A DNA stretch of 64,000 nucleotides from JBHBQE01 sp041776485 (GCA_041776485.1 JBHBQE010000020.1:62001-126000), one strand, 5' to 3'. Positions 52,893-62,437 are shown, counted from the first letter of the stretch. Numbers and translations: made by a program. Notes: generated from the letters alone by a model not told the origin.

Positions 52893-52920
52893 CGGATAGC
52901 TTTTTATCCGATTTCTTTTG
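52893..52920 (+). terminator. Hairpin with T-rich tail
   Basis: CGGATA and TATCCG with a six-base loop, followed by ATTTCTTTT. Bidirectional use is possible. Confidence 0.6.
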
Positions 52921-53054
52921 GGAAGCATACGGGAGGGGGGTAGGAAATTTATTTCCGTGGGGGTGTGTAGCTCTCCTGTATCAGTGATAACTGATATGCC
53001 CTCTGCTAAGGAGCCTTTGGGGAACGCACGCACCTGTTAAGGTGTATATGTGCG

Positions 53055-53078
53055 CCCTTGTACCCTTGTAAACAAGGG
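53055..53078. repeat. Direct and inverted CCCTTGT repeats
   Basis: CCCTTGTA occurs twice in tandem (53055 and 53063) and the second copy is followed by its inverse ACAAGGG (53072). It lies beside mobilisation-type gene remnants and might be part of a transfer origin or a terminator. Confidence 0.4.
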
Positions 53079-53079
53079 A

Positions 53080-53313
53080 CTATTCCTCTATTTCCATTTC
53101 TTCCTCTTGGTTTTCTATGTTTTCTTCTTTCATTTGTTCTCTTTTCTCTATGATTTTTAGGATTTTTTGATTGACTGCTTCTTTTATATTTGGAAATGTG
53201 ATTAGCTGATAAAATTCATCTTTGGTAAAGTCTTTACTTTCAGTAAAGATACTTTCAAAGACTGCTCCTTTTTCATAAAGGTGTTTATCTCTCCTTTTTC
53301 TTTCTTCCTGTTT
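53080..53313 (-). pseudogene. Mobilisation-region protein fragment (DUF3847-like)
   Basis: The minus-strand frame encodes KRRDKHLYEKGAVFESIFTE and KDEFYQLITFPNIKEAVNQK and ends in a Glu-rich tail with TAG at 53080. An upstream stop near 53316 leaves no start codon, so the 5' end has been lost. The shape recalls small DUF3847-type proteins of clostridial mobile elements; this is a tentative assignment. Confidence 0.5.
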
Positions 53314-53350
53314 CTGCTAACTGATGCCGATTTAAGTAAGGTGTCTTGTT

Positions 53351-53965
53351 AATGAGTGCGCTAATATCGGACAGATTCCGAACATGGAAAAGCTGATTGC
53401 AACAATCAGATCCCGTGAGATAAGTGCCTGTCTGGCTCTTCAGGCTAAATCTCAGATGAAGGCTATTTACAAAGATAACGCTGATACAATTATCGGTAAT
53501 ATGAATTTCCAGATTTTCCTTGGTGGTACAGAGAAAACTACTTTGAAGGATCTTACCGAAATTCTTGGAAAAGAGACCATTGATATGTATACCACAGGTA
53601 ATACCAAAGGCTCGCAGGAATCCTATAACATGAATTATCAGAAGCTTAGGAAAGAGCCGATGAGCATGGATGAGCTTGCTGTTATGGATGGTAGTAAATT
53701 ATTGTTCAGGTAAGAAGTGTAAGACCATTTCTTTCTTATAAGTATGACCTGAAAAAGCATCCGAATTATCATCTGAGACTACGATAAGAAGAACTGGTTT
53801 GATATTGAGAAGTATCTGAACCGTAAACTTGTGCTTCATCCAAACGATGAGTACGAAGTGTTTGAGGTTGATTAGAACGGTTGTTTTGATTATAATAATA
53901 CTGATGATTTTTATTTTGGTGAAAATCAGTCTCCAAACCTGAAAGGCAATTCTATGCATGGATAA
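53351..53965 (+). pseudogene. VirD4/TraG conjugative coupling protein, C-terminal remnant
   Basis: NIGQIPNMEKLIATIRSREI and MKAIYKDNADTIIGNM, then IFLGGTEKTTLKDLTEILGK and MSMDELAVMDGSK, belong to the C-terminal ATPase part of a VirD4-type coupling protein. After a frameshift near 53700 the match resumes as KNWFDIEKYLNRKLVLHPND and EYEVFEVD with in-frame stops. About the first two thirds of the protein are missing. Confidence 0.85.
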
Positions 53966-54066
53966 TCTGGTTTTCAAATCGGATTCAGCTAAGAAGGTGA
54001 CAGTATTGTCCGCTATCCGGTGCGTGATTGCTGTAATGGAATTCAGGTAGAAAGGAGATAATAGTC

Positions 54067-54318
54067 ATGGCAAAAGGTGTATCATCTAAGACACACAGTC
54101 AAAAAGAATTGGATAATTACGCTAATCAGCATAATCCAAACAACAAGGCCTACAAGGCAAGAGTTGCTAATGATCAGGCGACTAAGAAACAGTCCAAGAA
54201 AGCATTGGCAAATCAAGCTAAGAAGCGTGCAAAACGCCAGGCTGAATTCGAGGCGGAATATGGTGTCATGTATCCGCTTGATTGGATGTGTTACAGCAAT
54301 CCATATGATTTTGACTAA
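54067..54318 (+). CDS. Small basic protein of conjugative element
   Basis: 83 residues, Lys/Ala/Gln-rich. The motif LDNYANQHNPNNKAYKAR is common in small proteins of Tn1549-like elements; function unknown. GAAAGGAG precedes the ATG. The gene is complete with its own terminator, but its neighbours on both sides are broken. Confidence 0.7.
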   Translation: MAKGVSSKTHSQKELDNYANQHNPNNKAYKARVANDQATKKQSKKALANQAKKRAKRQAEFEAEYGVMYPLDWMCYSNPYDFD

Positions 54319-54333
54319 TCATGAAAGCAAGAG

Positions 54334-54365
54334 AGCATCAATCTATTATGGTTGGTGCTTTTTTG
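54334..54365 (+). terminator. Rho-independent terminator
   Basis: AGCATCAA and TTGGTGCT (one G-T pair) followed by TTTTTT. Confidence 0.75.
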
Positions 54366-54524
54366 TTGTAGTTTTTTAATTATGAGAAAGAGCTTATAGT
54401 GCAGTCGTATTAGGGGCTTTTTTTAATGCGCGCATTTTCAAAGTTCAGTCGACGGGGCTTTGGAAGGACAACTAAATACAAAGAAACCAAAAACAATTTT
54501 TTAAGAAAACAGGAGGATTTTATT

Positions 54525-54639
54525 ATGGCATTTTTCAACTCAGCAGTAGGCGTACTTCAGACACTCGTTATCGCACTTGGTGCAGGTCTTGGAATTTGGG
54601 ACGTTGTAAATCTCATGGAAGGTTACGGCAATGATAATC
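54525..54639 (+). pseudogene. Maff2 family T4SS protein, 5' exon interrupted by a group II intron
   Basis: ATG behind AGGAGG. MAFFNSAVGVLQTLVIALGA and WDVVNLMEGYGNDN match the small two-helix Maff2 protein of conjugative elements. The frame is cut after the first base of a proline codon by the intron that begins GTGCGAC. Joining 54639 to 57393 restores NPGA, the expected next residues, but the 3' part then reaches TAA after about five codons, so the downstream half is lost. Confidence 0.82.
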
Positions 54640-57392
54640 GTGCGACACGTTCCTAACTGAAAAGGTTAGGCACTAAGTCGAAGGGCTTTATAGCCTGAAA
54701 TCTTAGGAGAAATGATAATCTGAAGGGTGGAATGACGGAGTAACGCCCCGAAACGCCCACACTGATACTCCGATTGGCACAGGATATGCAGCTATCCGAC
54801 TGTCAAAAGCTCGGTGAAGTCGGCAGAGAGTAACCGTAAGCGGAGCAATCCGCACGAAACCTGTCCAGAGGTGGACGGTGCTACCTATATGCCGGGTGTC
54901 GGATATTTATGGTGAGAATGTATGAAAATACTGACGAACTTCTGAATGTACGGGTCTAAACGTTTGGATTTGCCGAAAGGCATTCTCCCATTAAATTGGG
55001 GTGTCCGTGGATTAGTAAGATTGGTTGTTATGAACATCCACATACCGTTACAGGCGGTAAGGTTCCTTGGAACTGGGCACAGGCTTAGAGGAAGCACCTA
55101 AAAGTATCTATTGATAGGATTGTCGGAACGTGGAAAGCCGGGAACGTATGAAACAAGCTATTGCAAGTCGTTGGGCGGGAAAGTCGGTTTTATCCGATAT
55201 AACCGCACTTAATCCTGGTGAGAGTAGGGGCATAGTACCGATGAAGCGGTGATAACAAGCCGTGGAGGGATAGCCCCAAGTCGAGTTTAGAAACAAAATC
55301 TGAAAACACAGTAAACACAGCTTCGAGTATGACAAAGAAAATCCTAACCGAAAGGGGTGGGTGCCTGTGTTGACTTCGGAGCAGCAAAAGCACAAACCGA
55401 AACAAAGCAAAATCCGCTATACGGAGCATTACGACCTGCAAAGCACTTTTGACGGTCTGTATGCTGATAGTCTGAATGGCAAAACATTTCAGAACCTTAT
55501 GAGCCTAATTGCGAGTGAGGAAAATATCAAACTGGCATACCGAACAATCAAGGGCAATAAGGGCAGTGGTACTCCCAGCGTGGATAAGCGGACAATCAAA
55601 GCCCTTACTACACTTCGTGAGGAACAATTCGTCTAGCTTATTCAAAAACAGTTCAGTTGGTATACTCCCCGCCCGGTTAAGCGGGTGGAAATCCCAAAGC
55701 CCAACAGAAAAACAAGACCGTTAGATATCCCCACAATCATTGACCACATGGTACAGCAATGTATTTTACCGGTGCTTGAACCAATCTGTGAAGCAAAATT
55801 TCATGAGCGTTCCAACGGTTTCCGTCCGAACCGCTCTACGGAACACGCCATAGCACAATGCTGTCGGCTCATGCAGATACAGCACCTACATTATGCGGTT
55901 GACATCGACATTCGCGGCTTCTTTGATAATGTCAATCACGGAAAGCGATTAAGGCAGATGTGGGGAATAGGAATCCGGGATAAAAAGCTGTTGTGTATCG
56001 TCAAGCAGATGTTAAAGGCACAGGTGGTGCTTCCAGACGGAACGAGGATAACCCCAACCAAAGGAACACTACAGGGCGGTATTTTGTCGCCGCTACTTTC
56101 CAACATTGTGCTAAATGAGCTTGATTGGTAGGTGACTTCCCAATGGGAGGAAATGCCTACCATTACGATTACAAAATCCGGCAGAACGCCCACGGTACGG
56201 ACATTAAAAGCCATACCTACCGGGCATTACGCCGGAGTAATCTCAAAGAAATGTATATCGTGAGATACGTCGATGACTTCAAAATCTTCTGCCGGAGCTG
56301 ACAAGACGCTGAAAAGGCGTTTGAAGCAATACGCTTATGGCTAAAAGACCGGCTTGGACTGGAAATCAGCCAGGAAAAGTCTAAAGTCATCAATCTAAAA
56401 CAACGCTACTCGGAGTTTTTGGGATTTAAGATGAAAGTCTATCCCAAAGTAAAAAAGTATGTAGTCTGCTCACACATGAGCGCCAAAGCCATAAAACACG
56501 CAAAGGAGAAAATATCCACCGCTATTCGGGCGATACAAAATCCGGCAGATGACCGGGCGCAGTATATTGCCATTCAGCAATACGATTCAGTAGTTGCCGG
56601 ACTTCACAATTATTATCGTCTGGCAACACACATCAGCGTGGATTTTCCGAAGCTGTCCCAAGGGCTGAAATTGCAAATGAGAAACAGACTGCGGGAACTC
56701 ACTCCTAAAGGAAAACTGGAACGTGGATTTATCAAGGAACGGTATGGAAAGAGTAAACAGCTAAGGTTTTTGAACGGACACCCTCTCATTCCAATGGGAT
56801 ATGTCCGAACAAGGGACGCCCAACACAAAAAGAAATCCGTCAATCGGTATACGCTTGGAGGGACGGGCAGAAATCCATAAAAATCTCGGTATCAATACTG
56901 ATACGATGATATGGCTCATGCAAAACCCTGTGTTGGATAAAACGATTGAGTTTGCAGACAACCGAATTTCCCTGTTTGAGGCTCAATATGGGCGATGCGC
57001 CATTACTGGCACTGACCTTATGCCATATTACATTCGCTGTCACCATAAAACGCAGCTTGAAAATGGCGGTATAGATGAATACAGCAATCTTGTCCTTGTG
57101 ATCGAAGTGGTACATATCTTAATCCATGCTACCTTGCAAGAAACAATCCAGAAGCACCTCAAGGAACTCCAACTGAACAAAAAGCAACTGGAAAAACTGA
57201 ATAAACTGCGAAAATAGCGGGAATGCCTGTAATCGCATAATCAATCTTTTAACGCTGTAACGAAGTGTGTAAGTTGTGTTTGAAACGCAAGAAATCTAAA
57301 CTCGATGGAACGCCGTGTGAGGGGAAACTCTCATGCACGGCGTGGAGCGGGGAAAAATCTGGCGATTACTTCAAAGGATTGCCTATCGCTAT
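54640..57392 (+). mobile_element. Group II intron inserted in a Maff2 gene
   Basis: The 5' end GTGCGACAC fits the group II consensus. About 700 bases of ribozyme-like sequence precede the intron-encoded protein. Domain V is visible at about 57309-57343: CGCCGTG and CACGGCG form the stem around a GAAA loop. Domain VI follows and ends ...CCTATCGCTAT at 57392. Both ends are fixed because the host protein frame is restored on splicing. The encoded protein is broken (next entry), so mobility is probably lost, though splicing might still occur with a helper. Confidence 0.88.
55361..57217 (+). pseudogene. Group II intron reverse transcriptase/maturase with HNH domain, broken
   Basis: GTG start near 55361 behind GAAAGGGG. 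RT blocks IPKPNRKTRPLDIPTIIDH and CEAKFHERSNGFRPNRST, then VDIDIRGFFDNVNH, the catalytic box YVDDF at 56266 (usually YADD), a maturase region (GLHNYYRLATHI), and an HNH nuclease (CAITGTDL...CHHK). It is interrupted by TAG at 55634, TAG at 56129, a frameshift near 56155, TGA at 56299 and a frameshift near 56862. All three nonsense codons fit single C-to-T or G-to-A changes. Confidence 0.88.
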
Positions 57393-57734
57393 CTGGAGCT
57401 AATGCTCATAGTCAATAAAGAAGCAGATAACAAAACAACAGGCAGAAGGCCTCGCTATTCCGAAATATAGAGGCTGGAGAGATAGAATTATTCGCATTTC
57501 TATGTTATACTATCAGCGGCATCTGGCAAATCAAGATTATTGGATGTAGCCAATGATGCGGCGAATTATCTGTTCGGTACAGTTCCGCAACTGACAACAA
57601 TCCGTATCGAGTAAAAAGACGTTCTGTGCAGCAGGTGGTCAGAAACTTTACCGTCGTGGTGAAAAAATGGTGACAAATAAATAGAAATTGTTGAATTCAC
57701 CCGCTATTTTTAGTTATAAAAGGAGATGTCTGAT
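57393..57734. other. Non-genic remnant after the intron
   Basis: After the Maff2 3' exon remnant there are short coding-like stretches in different frames (for example EGLAIPKYRGWRDRIIRISM near 57455-57515 and LDVANDAANYLFGTVPQLTT near 57540-57600) broken by TAG codons. I cannot assign them. AAAAGGAG at 57718 is the ribosome binding site of the next gene. Confidence 0.4.
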
Positions 57735-58628
57735 ATGGATATAACTAAGAAACAGTTTAGTTCCTATATGATAGCCGCGTTTTCTATTGCGTGGTCTCTT
57801 CAGATTATTGCAAGTATTTTTGCTTTGAGAGGGAATCCGACTGCATTTCAGCTTCTGCTCTCGGTGACTATGTTCGCACCCTTTGCGGCAACGATCGTGG
57901 CACGTATCCCGTTAAAATGTATGGGCTGGAAGCTAAGGCTTAAAGGTAAAGTGCGATACATATTTGTTGCCCTTTGGCTGAATTCAGTTTTGATGGTACT
58001 TGGGACAGGTCTTTTCTTTTTGATCTTCCCGAAATCCTTTGATTCAGAACTTACTTTTTTTACCGCCACACTTATTGCCCAGGTAGGTGAGCAAGCTGTG
58101 GAACAACTTGCGGCTCAGGGGCTTACCGTACAGATGTATCTGATTATAAGTGCCGTGCAGGCTTTTACGATTGCGCCATTTATAAATATGCTTTTTGCAT
58201 TGGGCGAAGAAGTCGGCTGGAGAGGTGGAATGACACCTTATCTGAAAGAAAAGTTTGGGACAGCAAAGGGTCGATTACTGAGTGGCCTTATTTTGGGAAT
58301 ATGGCACTGGCCTATAATAATTCTTGCTGGATATGAGTATGGTATGAGTTATATAGGTACTCCTGTTCTTGGACCCATCGTATTTTGCTTTTTCACTATC
58401 GCAACCGGAATCCTGATTGACTGGATATATGAAAAGACACATTGTATTTAGTTTCCGGCACTTATGCATGGAGCCATAAATGCATTTGGCACAGTATTTC
58501 CATACCTTGCAAAGGCTGAGTACGGCAGATATTCCATATTTGGTCCTGCATACATCGGACTCATTTCAATGATTCCTTTATTGATTGTTTCAGGCATTAT
58601 AATGGCAAAAGCAGCAAAGGAAAGTTAG
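57735..58628 (+). pseudogene. CPBP family membrane protease with in-frame TAG
   Basis: ATG 57735 follows AAAGGAG (another ATG nine bases earlier sits against it). The frame runs 297 codons with about eight membrane segments; motif 1 ALGEEVGWRG and motif 2 GIWHWP are present. A TAG at 58449 splits it; after it the frame continues as FPALMHGAINAFGTVF, which carries the third motif, and ends at TAG 58626. Without read-through the product lacks the last catalytic histidine. Confidence 0.82.
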
Positions 58629-58792
58629 TAAAAAATCGAATAATTCCCGTTTGTCGGACTGACTTTTCCTCAAAGTACGGGCGGAGGGACAACCAAAGTA
58701 AAAGCGTGCTCCAATACGATTATTTTAGTACAGAGAATATCGGGCATTTCTCGTAAAACTCGGCTACAATCTGTGTCGTAGGAGGTAATGTT

Positions 58793-58829
58793 ATGCAGAT
58801 GATTAAAGCGTTCAATGAAACCATCCGCT
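58793..58829 (+). pseudogene. AraC-type regulator N-terminal scrap
   Basis: Behind TAGGAGGTAATGTT an ATG encodes MQMIKAFNETIRY, typical of the N-terminus of GyrI/AraC-type regulators, before the sequence switches to the methylase remnant. Very short, so tentative. Confidence 0.35.
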
Positions 58830-59228
58830 ATGGAAGACGAGGTACTTGCTAATTCGGGTGTCGATATATTCGAAGAAGTTTTTAAGCTGATTTTCACAAA
58901 GATTTATGATGAAATGGAAAGCGGAAGAAATCAGGGACACGTCACCTTGAATTTAGAAATTACGGAGATACGGAAACAGAACTGAAAGACAAGATATAAA
59001 AGCTGTTTGACAAGGCAAAAAATAAGTGGGACAGTGTATTTTCGGAGGAGGCTAAAATTCTACTTAAACCATCTCATTTATCCGTATGTGTATCTTCTCT
59101 TCAAGATGTAAAGCTTTTTAAATCCAATTTTGATGTTGTAGATGACGCTTTTGAATATTTGATGAGCAAATCTTCTAAGGGCGAAAAGGGACAATACTTT
59201 ACTCCAAGATATGTAATAGATGCCATCC
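58830..59228 (+). pseudogene. Type I restriction DNA methylase (HsdM) remnant
   Basis: Pieces EVLANSGVDIFEEVFKLIFT and, in another frame, YGDTETELKDKI, then KLFDKAKNKWDSVFSEEAKI and SSKGEKGQYFTPRYVID are the middle of an N6-adenine methylase of the HsdM type. The SAM-binding motif just begins at GQYFTPR. It has a frameshift near 58950 and a TAA at 58997, and is cut at about 59228. Confidence 0.82.
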
Positions 59229-59506
59229 TTAATATTGACATAACTATCGGCGATGTAATCACTCCAAGAGAGATGAATTATGCTTATTCAAAAATATTGG
59301 AGGACATAAAAATTCCTATCATAGCTTATTCCATTGAAACGATTCTTGCAGAAAAATTTGAGACCATTTCCAGTCGCAATATTATCACAACAAGGGTAAG
59401 AGATTTTTATGATTTGTATATGATATATGAGCTGTAGGGCGATCAAATTGACACCGGAAGTTTAACGGAAGCGATAGAAAAAACAAGCAAGCACAGAGCA
59501 ACTTTT
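59229..59506 (+). pseudogene. AbiEii nucleotidyltransferase toxin remnant
   Basis: Fused in frame to the methylase relic: DITIGDVITPREMNYAYSKI, then IAYSIETILAEKFETISSRN and RVRDFYDLYMIYEL, TAG at 59435, then SLTEAIEKTSKHRATF. This is the central to C-terminal part of an AbiEii/AbiGii-type toxin. The junction with the rlmD tail copy follows. Confidence 0.82.
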
Positions 59507-59620
59507 GAGACAGTATGCTTATTGTCCAAACTTGATATCGACAAGCATATAAATGCTGAAATTAAGCTGGATTAGCTTGATTTGACAAGTGCAGAGAGCA
59601 AAGCTACTTATATACTTTAG
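59507..59620 (+). pseudogene. Remnant of an rlmD C-terminal tail (copy C)
   Basis: Encodes ETVCLLSKLDIDKHINAEIK, LD, TAG, then LDLTSAESKATYIL: again the RlmD tail, starting exactly at the ETV motif where AbiEii coding stops. It probably marks the right border of the island and the former 3' end of rlmD. Confidence 0.75.
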
Positions 59621-59899
59621 AAGCTAAACTTATTAAGCCAGTTGATAAAATATAGCTTTGAGGTATATTCCTTTTTGAGCTTAATATAAGATAGAAGCAG
59701 ATGTTGATTATACTAAAAATATATAAGTCTGAAAAAGAATTTATCTTCCATAGAAAGCAAACATCTGATACTGTTTAGGCAAAAGATATATTGAAAGATT
59801 TCATCAATAAAAAGGTGCCTATCAAATTTCGATTTTTAGAGATGGATAAATATGAAGTTGAAGGAAATAGAGAACGTCACATTTACAAGAGGAAATGAT

Positions 59900-60497
59900 A
59901 TGAAAGACCTTGTCAGGATAATTATATTTTTAGTATATGTATTGGCTCTTTTCGGTTTCAAAAAAGTTGTTTTAAAACATAAAAAAACAGAGCTATAGTA
60001 TACACTTTAGGAATGTTATTTGCGTATTTGCTATATATGCTTTTTATATCTGTCAGTAGAATGTGACTTTTTAAGATGGACTCATGAGGAGATAGTCAGA
60101 CATACTCATAAGCACGGCAGGGGCGTCGCCATGGAAGTTATTTGGGTTTTCGCTCCTACTGTGTATTCTTTAATATTGTTAGGGAAGTCAGAAAAAGTGT
60201 GCCAAAATATTCAAAAAAGGATACAGGAGGGCTTGGGAAATTACTGGCATTAATTCTGTTCCAGCTCTTTTTTACCCTTTTCATAGGCTTGGTTTTTAAT
60301 CACTTAATATTGGGAGGTAATTTAAGAGAACTGTTTGTTATTACGGGGGACAGTTTTAAGGATATTGAATGGAAATATATGACTGCTTTTATACTTGGAA
60401 TGATATTGTTTTATTTTCTGATGAAGCATTAAGCTAATAAAGATGATATTGATGATATAAAAAAAGAACTTAAAGGCACTGATTCAAGCAAGTAAGC
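59900..60497 (+). pseudogene. Membrane protein gene, decayed
   Basis: An ATG at 59900 behind AGAGGAAATG opens a 32-residue frame with one membrane helix (RIIIFLVYVLALFGFK) that stops at 59998. Coding-like sequence continues in three frames with at least two stops: LGMLFAYLLYMLFIS, then LLALILFQLFFTLFIGLVFN and LRELFVITGDSFKDIEWKYM, ending FYFLMKH, TAA, KDDIDDIKKELKGTDSSK. It resembles one membrane protein of about 190 residues that has broken. Family unknown. Confidence 0.5.
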
Positions 60498-60527
60498 TGA
60501 TAATTCCGAAAAATAAGGAGCTTAACA

Positions 60528-60635
60528 GTGAAAAAGATATATTTTATTTTTGGATTAGTTATTATCGAAATGACTGCAATATTACTGAACATGCAATTGA
60601 TGAATTTAAGCCTTCATTCTATTGATTTGACTTAA
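60528..60635 (+). CDS. Small single-helix membrane protein
   Basis: 35 residues from a GTG start behind AAGGAG. The N-terminus IYFIFGLVIIEMTAILLN forms one membrane helix; the rest is short and polar. No family recognised; may be the last part of the decayed membrane operon. Confidence 0.4.
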   Translation: MKKIYFIFGLVIIEMTAILLNMQLMNLSLHSIDLT

Positions 60636-60646
60636 AATAATTCAAA

Positions 60647-60690
60647 ATGTGGTTATAACCACATAAACCTCTATAAAGTCCTGTTATAAT
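60647..60690 (+). promoter_or_regulatory. Palindromic activator site and promoter of the ferredoxin gene
   Basis: An 18-base perfect palindrome ATGTGGTTATAACCACAT (60647-60664) and a perfect TATAAT (60685-60690). The -35 position carries CATAAA, a poor match. If transcription starts near 60697, the palindrome is centred at -41.5, the position of class II activators of the Crp/Fnr family. Confidence 0.6.
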
Positions 60691-60716
60691 ATCCACATCA
60701 AACAAGGAGGTGTTTA

Positions 60717-61454
60717 ATGCTAAGAAAGATTATCAAAATAGATGAAGAAAAATGCAATGGGTGTGGAATTTGTGCCACTGCATGTCATGAGGGTGCTATT
60801 GATATGGTTAATGGCAAGGCAAAACTGGTAAGAGAGAATTTCTGTGATGGATTTGGTGACTGTCTGCCCGGTTGCCCCACGGGAGCCATAACATTTGAGG
60901 AAAGAGAGGCTCCGGAATATGATGAGGAGGCAGTAAGAGAAAAGCAGAGAAAACAAGAGGAGGCAAATAATATGAATAAAAATCATGGGCATGGAATGAC
61001 GGGAGGCTGTCCGGGTTCAAGGATGATAAAGTTTGACAGAGAAAATGGTGTAATAGAGGATGAACCGGTACAGGGAATGGGAAAGCCTGTCTCACAGCTT
61101 AACCAGTGGCCATGCCAAATTAAACTTTTACCTGCGAAGGCTCCATTTTATCAAGGAGCGAAGCTTTTGGTAGCAGCAGATTGTGCGGCATTTGCCTATG
61201 CAAGTTTACATGAAGATTTTATGAAGGGGAAAATTACACTTATCGGCTGTCCGAAACTGGATTCAGTAGATTATTCAGAGAAACTTACAGAAATTATTAG
61301 GGATAATGATATCAAAAGTGTGACTGTAGTGCGTATGGAGGTTCCCTGCTGTGGCGGATTGCAGAGGATGACTGAAAATGCCCTTAAAAACAGCGGTAAA
61401 TTTATACCATGGCAGGTGGTTACAATTTCAACAGATGGAAAAGTCTTAGATTAA
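60717..61454 (+). CDS. 4Fe-4S ferredoxin-like electron-transfer protein
   Basis: 245 residues. Two 4Fe-4S motifs at the N-terminus: CNGCGICATACHEGAI (about 14-29) and FCDGFGDCLPGCPTGAI (about 42-58). A Gly/His-rich linker follows and then a C-terminal domain with LIGCPKLDS and VPCCGGLQRM (about 220) whose extra cysteines may bind another cofactor. Proteins of this layout are often encoded near hybrid-cluster protein or Crp/Fnr regulators in clostridia. It has its own promoter and an AAGGAGG site. Confidence 0.85.
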   Translation: MLRKIIKIDEEKCNGCGICATACHEGAIDMVNGKAKLVRENFCDGFGDCLPGCPTGAITFEEREAPEYDEEAVREKQRKQEEANNMNKNHGHGMTGGCPGSRMIKFDRENGVIEDEPVQGMGKPVSQLNQWPCQIKLLPAKAPFYQGAKLLVAADCAAFAYASLHEDFMKGKITLIGCPKLDSVDYSEKLTEIIRDNDIKSVTVVRMEVPCCGGLQRMTENALKNSGKFIPWQVVTISTDGKVLD

Positions 61455-61483
61455 TCATATCGGATATTAGGATATGGCAAAGG

Positions 61484-61512
61484 AGATAGTGCTCACTGAG
61501 CATTATCTTTTT
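61484..61512. terminator. Terminator between convergent genes
   Basis: AGATAGTGCTC pairs with GAGCATTATCT (one G-T pair, three-base loop) and is followed by TTTTTTT. It overlaps the 3' end of the minus-strand acyltransferase gene. Confidence 0.85.
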
Positions 61513-62437
61513 TTATAATTATTTTTTTTAGGGAATTAGTTAGTTTAACTTCTATTATCTGGAAAGAAATATAGCTTAAAATCCAAGTTATAATTATTGC
61601 AACCAGTAACAAAGTGATTTTTATAAATAGTGATTTGTCATTTGATAAAAGATAAAAAACCTTATCGGCATAAAATGCGATAAAGTAAAAGGAGTAGCTT
61701 ATATTTCCGGTTATTACCAGAATTTTAGCAATCTCTTTTTTATTAAACAGTATTTTTACAAAAAATACCAGTAGTAAAGCGGGAACTCCCAGTACCAAGC
61801 TTCTGGTATAGCTATATAATGGATCAATAAACAAATATATGATAAGTACCAGAGATATTAGCCCATTTACAGGGACAGAAATTTTTATTTTATCTATGTT
61901 AAATTTTTCAAAAAACAAATACAGGAACATTCCAAGGATAAATTCCCATATTATGGTATCCCCTAAACAGCTTATAATGTATATATCTGCAAACAACTTT
62001 CCGGCAATGGTCATAAAGATAAGAAGTAAGGTGGCCACATAAAGTCTGTATTTATGACTGATTTTTACTGCCAGGAAAAATATCAGATAAAAATATATTT
62101 CATAGTTAAGTGTCCAGCCCACAGCAAGTAAAGGTGTATCAAAGCCTGCAGGATTTATGTGGGGAATGAAAAACAGGGAATAGATCAGAGATTTAATGTC
62201 GGCAACCGACATGATGGAAAGTGTCGGATTTATTCTGAGGATTATAAAGGTGAAAAATGTAATAAGCCAATACAATGGAATAACACGAATAATTCTTTTT
62301 GTTAAAAAATAGTCCGTGTTTTTTTCAGTGGACAGCATTATAACATATCCGCTGATTACAAAAAGAATGTCAACACCGAAATACCCATGCTCTCCAACCA
62401 TACCGGTATGGAATACCAGTATAAACATTGCAGACAT
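61493..62437 (-). CDS. Acyltransferase 3 family membrane protein
   Basis: 314 residues from the ATG at 62437. Family features: VFHTG near the N-terminus, GYFGVDILFVISGYVIM, RVIPLYWL, VGWTLNYEIYFYLI and a C-terminal membrane part; about nine helices. It O-acetylates surface glycans or similar. The frame continues upstream without a stop as SNRDNSLQLLRAM, normal family sequence, but no start codon is found there, so the true start may be lost or non-standard. Confidence 0.82.
   Translation of the reverse strand: MSAMFILVFHTGMVGEHGYFGVDILFVISGYVIMLSTEKNTDYFLTKRIIRVIPLYWLITFFTFIILRINPTLSIMSVADIKSLIYSLFFIPHINPAGFDTPLLAVGWTLNYEIYFYLIFFLAVKISHKYRLYVATLLLIFMTIAGKLFADIYIISCLGDTIIWEFILGMFLYLFFEKFNIDKIKISVPVNGLISLVLIIYLFIDPLYSYTRSLVLGVPALLLVFFVKILFNKKEIAKILVITGNISYSFYFIAFYADKVFYLLSNDKSLFIKITLLLVAIIITWILSYISFQIIEVKLTNSLKKIIIKKDNAQ

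Noticed and set aside
54077..54379. 100-codon frame overlapping the small basic protein
   Set aside because: The frame at 54067 has the ribosome binding site and a known-type motif; this one does not.
59159..59437. A single intact 92-residue gene
   Set aside because: It is a chimera of two unrelated gene relics, starting inside the methylase.
47483..59620. Recoding of TAG as an amino acid in the island
   Set aside because: TAG stops are mixed with TGA, TAA and frameshifts, and intact genes on both sides use TAG as a normal stop; decay explains it.
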